This document shows, one piece after another, positions 43,560 through 54,799 of a stretch of DNA of 64,000 nucleotides (positions are counted from its first letter, which is position 1; each line of letters begins with the position of its first letter). A model generated the notes under the pieces. That model saw only the letters and a list, made by a program, of their open reading frames with translations, did not search any database and was not told where the DNA came from. The stretch spans positions 248,001-312,000 of the forward strand of contig WHUX01000031.1 of the NCBI GenBank assembly GCA_015179025.1, in the 5' to 3' direction. The position numbers and the translations under genes were made by a program. Source of the DNA: Terfezia claveryi. Taxonomy: Eukaryota > Ascomycota > Pezizomycetes > Pezizales > Pezizaceae.

Positions 43560-44300
43560 TTCCACCTTCAAATGCCTTAAACACCACACCATCCCAACCA
43601 CCTTCAGAACTTCCTCATCTACCAGAATTCCAACCCCTACTATTCGCACACTCTGCTCTATCCGCACCTTCTCATCACCTTGAGCTTCCATGACCGCCCT
43701 TTTTAGCATAGCGTTAATCGTACCGACCACTCGCTCTATCTTCCCATCGCTTTGAGGGTAGTATGGTGTTGATAAATGATGGTTTATCCGAAGTATTCGT
43801 ACTATGCTTGGATAATAGGATTAATGAAGTGCGGACCATTATCTGACTGCAAGGATTCCGGACATCCATATCGACAGACTACTCTGCGATATATAAAGTC
43901 TGTGGCTGTTTCCGGGGACGCATCCAATGTGCCTTCGCCTTCAACCCACCGTGACAACCAATCCACGGCTAGGCATACAAATTCACAGCCAGTTTCCGCA
44001 TCCTCGGGAAAGGGCCTGCAAAATCAATCGACCAGTGTGAGAATATATCCCTCCCTGAGGAATATACCCAGGACTCTGGGGTTTATTCGCTTTGGTGAAG
44101 ACCTGACATGCCCGATAAGCCTCTATATGCCTTTGAATTTCTTGCGTGCCACTGGCACCCAATATCTCTTGCTGAAGTATTCATATACTAAGCCCAATTG
44201 CCGGTGTCCCATGGCACATTAGCAAGGCTGTCTATTGCTACTGCCGAATCGAGGACTTGCACCCTTCGTTTGTGCTTGTATTTTCCAGATATGATCCCAT
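43560..44300 (-). pseudogene. Ty3/gypsy integrase fragment
   Basis: Minus-strand blocks follow integrase order: an HxxxC-C-like finger region (HIEAYRACQVF), HWSIDFAGPF with the first Asp, VCLAVDWLSRWVEG, CRYGCPESLQSDNGPHF with the second Asp, and STPYYPQSDGKIERVVGTIN with the catalytic Glu. So the DDE triad is recognisable. A frameshift after GPF and stops near the TGA/TAG codons at 43770-43800 break the frame. No gag, protease or RT is nearby. Confidence 0.88.
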
Positions 44301-44559
44301 TCGAGCTTTGTCTTTTTAGCCAGAGCTTCAAAGCCCAACATATCTAGCTAAGCTCGTCACTCTTCCTATCTAAGTAATGCATGTATGCAGCCATGTGGTA
44401 CTTAGTACCAAACGAATATATGCTTATATCGGGTATCCTTATAACGAGAGTTAACTGTATGAGTATTGAGTGTGTTAAATAGAAAATAAAATAATCCGGG
44501 TGCAGCACGCTTTGAGTATGGCTTTTACAATTGGGCTTCAGAGGCAGCCCTCAGTGAAA

Positions 44560-46268
44560 AAATAAAAAACCTCATCACTCCTCTTCGGTCCCAGTAAGGG
44601 CAAAGTGAGGAGCCACCCGGAAACCCGGGTGGATTCAGGACAAGGGCAAGTTAATCTGCCAGGTCCGCGCCAATGTACCGCAATCTAACAAAAACTCAAG
44701 AGCCGAAAGAGTGGCAGGCAAATATGATCCAACAAAATAAACTCAGGAGCCGATTGGCAAATGCAAAAGCAGGATAACTGAATGCGGTAGCCACGCTTGA
44801 GGCCCTGTAGGCTAAATTTAGAGTCAAAGGATGGGGACAAGTGTAAATAGAAACTCAAGTGAGACGAACCCCCTTTCTGTCACTATCCCCAGACGACCCC
44901 GAGAGGCCTGACGGAGGTCCGCTGCAACCAGTACTGCACCGTGATATAACCGAAAATGAATAGATTCAAGTGCTGCCCCTCCGGGCCAGCCGTTTGTATA
45001 GGAAACTGAAGAAGGCTTCTACTGCGTCTCATCCTCCCCATCCTCCTCTTGGATCCGTATGGGATGATCGAGGTCCTACCAGTCTTTGATGCTGCCGAGG
45101 GCAGCTGTTTGCTCGTTGAAATCCGAGCAGTCGAAGGTGATGTGTCGGCCGTTTTGGTTGTGATTTGCCACATCACTGGCATGCTGCCTGTCCGATTTCC
45201 CGATTTTGCTTCTGAGGCCCTTTGTCGGTTCGTAGCCACATGTAGGCTGTGAGGGCATGACCGTTCAATCCCGATCTCCGGATTGGACGCTTGTCTGATG
45301 CCCCCCTCTGTCACCTTTGATAGAGTTAGAGATACTTGTCCCAGGCTTGAGCCGCGGAGGCCAAAGCGGCTAGCTTGTCGGCTTCCTCTTTTCCTTTGAT
45401 ACCAATGTGGGAGCGAACCCAAGAGATGGAGGTATCGTAATGATTTAAGTGTCGTTCCTCGAGGAGCTGCGCTATGGTGGATTCGAACCCGCTCCTCGCC
45501 GGCCCTCCTTTCGAGATGCTGATAGCACTGGCTATTGCTACAGCAGAGTCGGATAGCATAGCAGCATGCTGTTGTCTTTATATTCTCGGAGGCTTAAAAG
45601 GATACCTAGCTAGGCGTTCCGAATCTGAGACCGTAGACTCTTCTCCCAAACACTCGTGTCCTTTCAAAGGGGGTGCCTCTCCAATCTTCCGAGAAAAGGG
45701 AAGCCGTATGACCTCCCCTTCCGGTACCGTCTGTAAAGCATATCCGCCAGCCTTCCTCTAGGATATTGCCTATCTTGACTGCCCAGCCCCCCCTTGGGAT
45801 GTGGAGTATGCATCTGATGACGTGGGGGAATGAGACTGCTGGTGGTGCATTTGTTATAATCACCGAAGCTGAGAAGGGGGAGGTCCGATGGTGTGGCAAT
45901 GTTGACAGTGAGGGTGATCCGATCCTCTGGGTTAGAAAAGGAGGACGCATCTCCCGTATGTGTGAGTATCCTGTGCGCACTGCGCCAGCCCTTAATGGAG
46001 ACCAGACTAGGAGTACACGAACCATTTTCAAGGAAATTCTACTCACTCTTAGTCTCAGGGACTTCTGTCCTTGGATAATGGCTGATGCCAGATATTTAGG
46101 TCTTTTCGACCCAATGTTCTCAACGGGCAGTCCAGGCCGGCCGCCGGGAGGCCTGGGCAGCACCGAGCGATTTGGGGACCTCATGGAGGGTGGTCCAGGC
46201 CTCCGAGAAAACTGTTGACTGGAAAATGAGGTGTCTGTTCGGACATCTCCAACGGCGACGAAATTCAC
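44560..46268 (-). mobile_element. LINE 3' portion with RNase H remnant
   Basis: Minus strand, 5' to 3': an RNase H start (RICFTDG, first Asp) near 45740, an E/D region in a shifted frame, MLSDSAVAIASAISISKGG (third Asp) and ISWVRSHIGIKGKEEADKLA, the RNase H C-terminal signature, at 45559-45326. Roughly 750 bp of frame-broken and 3' UTR sequence follow, including the GGACCTGGCAGATTAACTTG block and the CCCGGGTTTCC hairpin, ending near 44560. It is the only copy in the window with coding sequence and identifies the solitary tails as LINE-derived. RNase H downstream of RT is typical of Tad1/I-type fungal LINEs. RT itself is not recognisable here. Confidence 0.82.
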
Positions 46269-46304
46269 AATCTTGCCTCATAAGCCAGAACATGAGTAGT
46301 AATT

Positions 46305-46440
46305 ATAGGCGCTGGACCTGGCAGATTAACTTATCTTGGCTTGAATCCACCCGGGTATCCGGGTGGCTCCACATGATCCCTAACGGACCGAATAGGAGTG
46401 ATGGGTATTTAAAAAAAAAAAAAAAAAGAGAAAAAAGGGC
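46305..46440 (+). mobile_element. LINE tail, plus orientation
   Basis: GGACCTGGCAGATTAACTT block, CACCCGGGTATCCGGGTGG hairpin and an A17 tail at 46411-46427. AGTAATT repeats at 46298-46304 and 46441-46447, a 7-bp perfect target duplication that may extend imperfectly. Confidence 0.8.
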
Positions 46441-46447
46441 AGTAATT

Positions 46448-47440
46448 GAAGAGCGACTGGAAGCGGCAGGACCCTGCATATACTAGCTGCCTACCGATAC
46501 TGCCCAGAATACCCTCAAGATTATCACAGTGCCCTCGAAGCTGTAACCGTAAGGCACTGCTTCAAGACACAGTCCTAGGAGTAGGAATGAGCGGTGTGCC
46601 CTAGCCAGGGCCCAAGTGGGGAATGCAGAGTGCATTATGTGAATTGCATTGACATAAAAACTACTTTTACGTTGACAGAAAGGTTGTCTCAAGACAATGG
46701 AGTGATGGAGCCTGTTTATTTCTTCTAGACAATTTCTACTTGTATTAATATCATGGTCCCCTTACTATTGAGTATTAACAAAAGTTATAAAAGTATTGGA
46801 GCTTATGATGATTTCCAAATCGACGTCCTACCCCGCCGTATCCAAACCCTTCTGCTGGCGATTGTTCTCCCAATTATCCTGGGCGTCCTCCTGCTCATTC
46901 CCCTCCTGAAACGTGTCCCTGTCCCCCCCGGCTATTTATCCCGTTCTCAGTGTGTTGGTGGTTTACCCCCATATGCTCGTTCTCTGTGCATTGTGCTCCT
47001 CCTTGAACCATTTCTATATGATCATCGAGGTCTTTTTGTTCTCGGTCAATGACTCGTGTTCAGACTATCTTGTCTAACGCGGGCATGTTCTCCTCACTTT
47101 ACTTTTTCCGCTTTTCTCCATTTTTATATGCTCATTACTCACATGCGACTCCCATAAGGGGGTGATGATGAGCCAGCAATGAGAAGGAATCCGACGTAAA
47201 GGAGGAAGTAATTCGTAATTGAGCGATGCGAATTGAATTGAGAGAGGAAAGTTTTTCACGGGCTAATAGCATATGCAAAGGGGCCTACATCATCCCACAG
47301 TATCCTCGGGACGTTCTTATGGTAATTGTATGAGTTAGTAGAGATTGTATTCTATATGTAAGATGCCTTAATGATAGGCAGGGAGTACTGAGTGAGGGGT
47401 TGGTAAAGATCACCAGAAACTCATCCACCTATCAGGGTAT
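46448..47440. other. Intergenic with scraps of LINE tail
   Basis: CATGGTCCCCTTACT near 46752 and an A-rich end resemble the LINE tail. A plus-strand frame (46753-47052) contains a hydrophobic stretch but starts inside that scrap, so I do not call it. Another weak tail copy lies near 47105-47170. Confidence 0.4.
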
Positions 47441-48552
47441 TCATAATTCTGAAACAACATTGTCTTTCAAGTACCAGATGGTAAACACATTAGAGATTGT
47501 GAACAAAAAAGCTGCTAGTAGAATTATAAGAGCCAGGACAGCTTGGAACTTGACAGCCCATCTGCAATGAGAAACTCGAGGATACAATGTAGCTCAAACC
47601 TCACTACTTAGTACTTATCTCATCGGGTCGATTATGAGCACTCTAGCCTATAAAAGCGAACAGCCTCGTGCCACACCATCATTGTAGACACCACTCTCGC
47701 TCCCAACCTTAACATTCTTTGCTCTAGGCCCCAGTGAGCTTTTTCCAAGTACTCTCTCCGCAAGCCGTGGGGAATTAACCAGCTATCCCACAACACAAAG
47801 GTTGCTGCCAGAAATCTGATACGCAATTTGAGCTGGTCGACGTAAATCACTATGTGATCTATCTCCGCAATAAGCCTGTCAAGTTGAGTTTTTTTGAATT
47901 GCGCCTGACGATCTGTAGGGGCCAATGGAATCCCAGGTAAACCCATAAGATTGACATGGAATTGGATGGTTTCCAGGTCTTCCTGGAACCCCTGAACTGT
48001 TCGTAGTGTGGATCTAATGTCCGCTTTGAGACGCCGGAGGGTTTGGATGGTGTGGATCATATTGTTGAGGGTTTTTTGTTTGCTGCTTCGGGGTTCCGGG
48101 TCAGTTGGGTGTCGTCTGGTATCCGGGGTGGTGCGGGGACTTTGCCTGGTTATGTACTGGTGGGTGGGAGGCAAGGTCACGGCGTTACTTGTAGCCCTTA
48201 TTCTATCGGCCTTTCGCCTTGTTTGTTGGATACCACAGCCAAATGTGTCACCTTCTTAGGTATAAGCCAACCGCAATGATGATATTGATGGCGTTTCCAG
48301 TAATTTTAAGATCGATGGTGTTGTCGAGTTCCACCACACGCTCTACTCTGAATACTTATGTTAGCATTGTACAGAAGTTATTCTTATAGCAAAGACGCCA
48401 AAGGTTACTTCGTACCTGTAGGTGCCAACACGATCTGGTTGGAAGCCAGAGTGGAGCGGTTGTGCAAGCAAGAGGGTTGTTGTTGAAGTGCTGAGAGGAA
48501 GGGAAACCAGGTGAAGAGAGCTAACTATATAAGGCCATAGGCCCGGCCACAT
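47441..48552 (-). CDS. Membrane protein, 4 exons (reconstructed)
   Basis: ATG 48552; exons 48552-48416, 48347-48252, 48196-47642, 47561-47441. Introns are 68 nt (GTACGA donor, branch TGCTAAC), 55 nt (GTGACA donor) and 80 nt (GTGCTC donor, TTGCAG acceptor). All junctions are phase 2 and the frame stays open for 302 aa. Predicted features: a hydrophobic N-terminus that could be a signal peptide (MWPGLWPYIVSSLHLV), a membrane segment near residue 70 (NAINIIIAVGLYLRR), a long helical, partly coiled region with LRRLKADIRSTLRTVQGFQEDLE, and a C-terminal membrane helix (FQAVLALIILLAAFLF) with a short tail ending NVVSEL. The terminal exon was found by splicing only. A TATATAG box overlaps the start region, so translation may instead begin lower, at MIHTIQTLRR. 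No family recognised. Confidence 0.66.
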
Positions 48553-48559
48553 TGGTTTG

Positions 48560-51500
48560 ACGGTGGCTGAGATCTCTCGGCGTAGGGTCAAACGACTGAC
48601 TAGGGTCTTAGGGCTTCCGCCCTACCTCAGTGACCATCGACTTCCTTGGTCATGTCTTTCGTGCCATATTCCAGTAACCCATAAGCTCTCCTGTTTAAGA
48701 TATCCTCGACTGGATCTATAAACACAAGAAAAACAGAAGGAAAGAGCGCAACTCTACGTCCGTGCACCCCGTTATCGACCTTTGTCCTGCAGTAATCCGA
48801 TGTTCATGCGCATTCTTGGGGTTTAACGTAACTCCGTAAGTATGTAACGGGTCTTCCGCCCTCCCAGTCTGGACCTCAGTCCGCCTCTGTAGAACCCTCT
48901 GTGTTGTACACCACATGGTTCCCCTTTGGTGCCTAAATTGTCTTACGTCACACTCATAGACAACGGATGCAGCAAGCCTTGCATAGTACCGGTCAGTATT
49001 ACTTTCAGGCCTGAATATCGTCTTGCCTCGCCATTGTTGCCTTTCACCAGTCCGCCCTCATTCCCGTTCTGTGCTGCTCATCCGGATCCTTCTTCTTTAT
49101 AACTTAAAACAAAAGATTCAGTACACATGTGCACCATCCTTCATGATGGGCTGACGAACTACCTAGAACCTCGGGTAGATTCAGGGGTCAATCAAGTTAA
49201 TCTGCCTCCTGCGTTTGCTATGAAAGGCACCTTCTGATTGAATTCCGAGGTATATGAAATAGCCCACCCGTCGACAAGGACGTTGATGACACAGAACAGA
49301 ACAAGCGGCGTTCACCGGCAACACATGAATCATCAGGATGTATTCTGAGTGTCAACAATCTTTCCGGCAAGCCTCTCTGTACACTTTCTGGTCAGACCAA
49401 ATCCTCAGATCTGTGTTATTCGGGAAATCAATTACTCTTAGATCAGACTAGCATGTCCTGTTTCCTACCAGTTTAGGCTGAGGTTCTAACAGTCGTCCCT
49501 AATATGTAAACTAGGTCCCCCTCGGAGGCGCACGAGGTCCAACCATTTCAGCAAATGCTGTAGGTAGGACACCATCTGTTGTTGCCTGATTTGACCCAAT
49601 TAGACATCAGTTGCGATGGGCAACAAATCATTTGCACAGAACCAAGGAAACTTACTTTTCTTCTGGTTTCCTTGCATTCACAGCCACCCTATGTCGATCT
49701 TTGTATCCGTCTGCCTCACACCACTCGTCACGCTCCCCGGTACTATTCTAATCATCTCGCAGATATTGCCCCGAAATCAAACAAGGTCTTGGTTGGTCGT
49801 TCCTTAGAAAGTGAGGTGGGCAGGGTGATATCAAGACATTGCTGACTGTTGGCGGAACCAGATGGATGCGTCCACGTGCACACTCGCCTTCAAAAGAGGT
49901 CCACTGTACATATTTCAGTGTAGTTGTTTCTAGAATTATATATCCAACACCACTGGAGACTCGTTGACTCGTTCATGACATTCCGAAAGGGAGAAATACC
50001 CCAAGTTTGTTGACCTTGACATCGGTACTGAGGAGTCAATGGATAGGAGGACTTTTTAATTAGTAGGCAAATGCCGGTACAGTTTGATGACATTTTTTAG
50101 GGCTTCTCGCGGCGGGATTACACTCCGATTCAGTTTTATGCTACTAACGAATATAGGTGTATTTCGGCGGATGCCGCGCCTCCGATTGAGTTTCCTTTTT
50201 GAATTCCAGCTAAGCGAGCGCTACATTTACGCTCGGCGTAAGTCGTGCAATGTCTGGATTCCTGTATGGGAGCTTACATTTTGTGCCCCAGTTAGCGTTT
50301 AATAACACGAAATTAGATAGGCGGGTTACCCACCATTGATATACAGCCGCATGTGTATCTCTATCTCTAGGCTTGTAGCATTGAAATTTATGTATTGGTG
50401 ATTTGTTTTGGACACAGCTGTAACTTTGTAAATAAGTCTGGTCGAACTTGTCTTACAGATTATGTACGATCCGCAGGTGACCGAAAATCAAAAGAATTGT
50501 AAAGTTTTCTTGATTTAATGTTGTCGAATATATTTTGCATTTTAATCTTTTTTGTCGCTTCTTATCTTATTGAAAACCGAATGTGCGTTCATTCAGTATC
50601 TCCAGCTTGAATCTGAATTTTGATTGTAGTCCGAGATATCGCTGGGATTCGATACACCACCTGTTGTCGTGCCCCAACGTGACCTACTGTTTTTGTGGGA
50701 TGGGTAAACTGGCTTTACATCTGTGTTCTATGTAAGCCACACAATGTCTGATTGACCTTGATGCATTTATGGGTACTAACACTTTGTGTCCTCAAATAGA
50801 GTTTGTTTGATACGCCACCGTTGCCCCGCCCCGGTTATCCATGTCTGCTGGATGTCCCCGCTTTTTGTGTGCATAAGAAGACAGGTTCCACTGGCACCGG
50901 ACATACATTCATAGCTCCGGCTGCAATAGAGTTGACGAATGAAAGATGTTTGCTGAGTTCATTGGTTGGAGTTGATAGCAGGATGTTGTGGGGATGACAA
51001 GTGATGAATGGTGAATCTGGAGAGGGCCAATATATGACAATTTCATAAACATAACTCCGGTTCAAGTCTCGGTATTTTGTCCATTACCCATGCGCCGAGG
51101 AATATCAGACTGTAGTCTGGGAACGAGAATACTTGTCAAGCGGGGGAGGTTGAGTAAATGAACTTTCTTCGTAAAATCTTTATAGTACAATATCTCACCC
51201 ACTGAAGCTCATAGCAGTAATAATGCTGCTTGGATGAGAAATCCATTCCTATTCAAATACGGCTGCCAAGTCCATCAGGTCTGGTTCCTCCTTTCCTTCC
51301 TTACTTGTAACTGGTAACTTTTTTTTTTCGTAAGTTATTACTTGGGTTCGGGCCATCCGGTTTATGACGAGGCAGCACTTCCCCCGAAATCGATTCGGAT
51401 GCCCCCACCCTCTGCCCACTTCCTTATCAGCCAAAGTCGATATCAGGCTTCGTACTCGCAATCGACCCTGGATTATGAGGAGAGGCTTCTTGGTTGCCTT

Positions 51501-52037
51501 CTGGCTCCGTCAAAGGGACGCCGCCAACACATCGGGCCCTCCAAGAAGTTAGCGATGTTTAAATGTTTGACCCTGTAATATTTCAACGAGGAACATACCT
51601 CGCTGGGCACGCCCTTCGTGCAACCTGTGAGTCATTGAAATTACCAGCAGAGTCAAGTATGTGCAACCAAATCCCAAGATCTATTTTGGATTCGAAACTG
51701 TATGCCACCGCCAGATAAATTCCAAAGCTATGAATTAGTGATGCAGGGAATACGAATATACGCAGCTAGGGTATATCATCTCGGCTACCCACATGCTCCT
51801 TAGGGCTGGTTGATTATGCAATTTAATCACCTAGAGGTTTGAAATTCGATGTTCAATGTTTGAATTTTTGTCAATGGAAAATGAGAGGAAGATAAATGGG
51901 AGGTGACGGTTATGGTCTGGAAGATTTTAAAGTCAATTGATGGAGGGTATGAAACTAGGTTCAAGTGGCTGCAGTATGCTATGGGGTAGTCAGATTGCAC
52001 TACCCCTCGCGGAGGAGTTTTTAGTCCACCAGTTTGT
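48560..52037. other. Intergenic, diverged repeats
   Basis: No gene supported. A weak LINE-tail copy spans about 49100-49210 (TCAAGTTAATCTGCC block). Two related intron-like stretches occur at about 50238-50300 and 50730-50800, sharing CAATGTCTG and TTTGTG. A minus-strand fragment near 51500-51400 (LTEPEGNQEASPHNPGSIA) looks protein-like but has no partner exon. Confidence 0.38.
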
Positions 52038-52066
52038 ATGCAAGGGTAGTCTGGTTGATGCAAGGC
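52038..52066 (+). repeat. Microinsertion TAGTCTGGTTG with 9-bp repeats
   Basis: Insert 52047-52057 (11 nt). Flanks ATGCAAGGG and ATGCAAGGC (8/9). Confidence 0.78.
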
Positions 52067-52069
52067 TTA

Positions 52070-53610
52070 TTTACCAAACTAGATAGTAATTTGTAGGAGC
52101 AGCTATCGCTTGAGAGGATACAGCCGAATCCTGCTAGTAGATTTCATGACTGCAAGGCCAGGTGGAGGACAACTTGAAGGGAACAACAGGGGAAGCAATC
52201 CCAGAAGACAATGCGACAACAACTTGAGTATGGGTGGAGGATAATCATGCTAAAATACAATTCATTCGTCAATCGTCTGGCTGAGTGAATATATATGAAT
52301 GTTGTAAATGATTTGCTAATTTGGACTGGCAAGTAAATATATTTTTTTCCATGGAAAGCAAAGGAATTCGTTTCCGGCATGTAGGCTTTGATAATACTGA
52401 CAAATCCCGGTTTAGCAAACCATCGGGGATGGCAAGAAGGCAAAGCACGCATCAACACCTTCAAGAGCACAATCTACAAGCTTACCATAATCTTCTAATC
52501 TAAACAGGAAAAAGACGAATATATCTAATTATTATGTCCATCACCTGTAGGGTTTCGTGATCGAATTTTTTTTTATTCTTTTTATGAAAAGGATTAAGTA
52601 CTGTACTCATCAGGAGAATAGCGGGCATAAAGAATGTAATGCATCAGGTCCTGCGCAAACTCACTGGCCCCTACAACGGCAGCTCACACCAAAAACTAGG
52701 CTGGATTGCTAATGTAGATAATCCTGGGGAAACAAATTCAATCTCATGGGCGGCCAGAGACATGCGGATCGGAACAGGAACATCCGAACGCTCCCGTTAC
52801 TGTTGGACCCGTTTGCGCAGAAACGGACGAGCTTAGCTTCGGATCTCAACATCGAACCCAGGCGGAAATTGCCAGGTTGTTAGGGGAGAGATCACAAGCG
52901 ACAGTAAGACAAGACCATCTCATGGGTCCTTTCTCATACAAGAATCCCAAATTTAATAATTCGACGTTTTCAATTGACTACATGAAGTACACAAAGATAT
53001 TGAGCCCAGCCGTGTTCTCATCCAGCTCTTAGTGCAGGTCGATTTACTGCACTTGTAGTGCCTGAATACTAACGCGGTTGGCTAGTATTACCCACATAAT
53101 GGTCATGACCACGTACACATTAACGTACAAAGTGGATCATGGGTCTGGCCCCGGGGGATAGATTGCCCTCCGTCAACGAACAGCCACCAAATGAGGCACC
53201 CGAGCGGAACAGGAAGGAGGCTCGCGAAGTACAAGGATTAGGAGTTGAATGGAGGTTGCAAGCTCTCCCCATTCCATAGGAACAAGGCCACCCAGAACTC
53301 GTGACTCCACCATATCAAGAAATCAGCCCCGAACGCCTGTCCCCATTGCCACTTTTCCGCAGAAGAGGATTATCACATCACCTTCTGTTGTGCCGAATAC
53401 GACCCCCAAAGGTTCATTCTACTAGCGCCGAAAGAATGGAAAGATATGAATCGACCGATTTTGATCAAGGAGGAAGAGGGGACGACTGGGACGCTGCACC
53501 GGCATTCTTCGTCTACCTAAGACGACTTACCGGCAGCCCCGGCAGAGACTGAGGCTAGTCCTAAATGGTCGTTGGCAGTGGAGGATAGGGTATACGAGAT
53601 GGTTGGCACA
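52070..53610. other. Intergenic, nothing firm
   Basis: Short frames around 53150-53550 have an acidic, protein-like composition (GGRGDDWDAAPAFF) but no motif, start or splice support. Otherwise empty. Confidence 0.35.
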
Positions 53611-54348
53611 ACGACCTCTGATCTCGATATAAGAATATCGTCCGGCGGGGAGGTAATATTCTTATACCAAATATATTCTTATGTCAAATGTCAGGGTAAC
53701 TACGAAAGGTGTACATGAAATAAGAGAATTAACGGGAGGTAAGGAAGAACTAGGTACAGGAGGACCAGGAACAGCCTTGGGTGAAGTGAAGAAGGCAGTA
53801 ATGACTGTTTGCTTGCGTTTCCCTGTTGTCTGCCAGTTGTGTAGCCTCAATGCGCTGGCATTTGCGATAATAGAACTGCTCTGCAGTCTCACTGAGGGGG
53901 CCTGATTGTAGTCCATATAAGGTAGGAGTCTCAAGAGCTGCTAGGGATTGATGAAGCGGAATGGAGGCAGGTTGTTCAGGTTTTCCATCATCATCTCAAT
54001 CCATAAGTTGCAAGAATTCTTTCCTGTAAATCTTCCTCATTGTCAACAACCTCTTTGTCTTCCGAAGTAACAAATGCTTGAACCATAGCCAATGTTGGAC
54101 TTTGAGGTATCAGAACTCGAATAAAACCAAAGTATCTCCTCCTCAGGATTTTCAAGAACATCTTTTTCTAGCATTGTTGGCTGTGCGGGGTATTTCTTAT
54201 CAATAAGCCTTCCTATTCCAGCTAGGCTGTTTATACATTACCCAATCAGGTACTCTTGCTATAAGAATACCTTAGTAAACAACCTCGAGAAAATAAGAAT
54301 ATTCTTCTATCAAATATATTCTTATATTCTTATATCGAGAGAATACTG
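53611..54348 (-). mobile_element. Decayed TIR element, pogo-like
   Basis: TCTCGATATAAGAATAT near 53622 faces its inverted copy at the right end, where the full end reads CAGTATTCTCTCGATATAAG inward from 54348. TA follows at 54349-54350. A minus-strand frame at 53934-53662 contains KRKQTVITAFF, similar to the C-terminal end of pogo/Tigger transposases. The left terminus has lost its first bases. Confidence 0.58.
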
Positions 54349-54635
54349 TAGTGGGGAAACACAACCAAGCGCAGCCCGGAAGTTCCCAAGACTCAGCTAG
54401 AGCGTTAGATCTCGGAAAATTAATATAGTGAAGTGATAGAAGAAGGAATTGGAGGAAAGGAAGAAGGAAAATAATATGACCAATGCGATGGAGGTATTTC
54501 AACCTAGGAAATTCAATTCAATCCAAGGGACAGCAGAGTCCTACGGGCTTCATTATAGTACCTTGAGTCATCTATAGGGAGGCATTTAGGCTTCAGGCTT
54601 GAAACAATGTAAGCTAATATAATATAGATGCCACC

Positions 54636-54799
54636 TCTCACCAAGCATCTCGTACAGAGCTGATTCTGCTATCTCAGCAAGAGGAAAAAGCTATTGTTAG
54701 GTGGATTTTCAGACTAGATGAATGAAGCTTTTCTCCGCTTGTATCCTATGTCATTGTTAAAATACAAGCTCAAATGTATGTAAACACAGGATGTGAGTA
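54636..54799 (+). pseudogene. pogo transposase DNA-binding fragment
   Basis: Plus-strand frame reads TELILLSQQEEKAIVRWIFRLDE, stop, SFSPLVSYVIVKIQAQM. This matches the Tc5/CENP-B-type domain of the 17-kb transposase (LLTPAEERAIVRWIVRLEEFGFPP). The TGA stands where relatives usually have Trp or Phe. No further domain survives. Confidence 0.72.

Larger units (their letters stand above)
42707..44395. repeat. Direct repeat pair around the Ty3/gypsy fragment
   Basis: AAGCCC..ACATATCTA at 42707-42723 continues after the TIR insertion at 43422-43472. The same sequence is continuous at about 44330-44395 (49 of 51 matches over 43422-43472 against 44345-44395). A third, more diverged copy lies at about 6078-6172. 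The pair could be remnants of LTRs, as it brackets the integrase fragment, or simply a dispersed repeat. Confidence 0.65.

Noticed and set aside
46003..46011. ACCAGACTA near 46003 as a further microinsertion.
   Set aside because: It lies inside the LINE body and has no flanking repeat. The same holds for TAGTCTGG near 15394, 40708 and 51113.
46753..47052. Plus-strand ORF with a hydrophobic segment as a membrane microprotein gene.
   Set aside because: Its ATG lies in a LINE-tail scrap and the rest is a pyrimidine-rich tract, which easily encodes Leu/Ile/Pro stretches.
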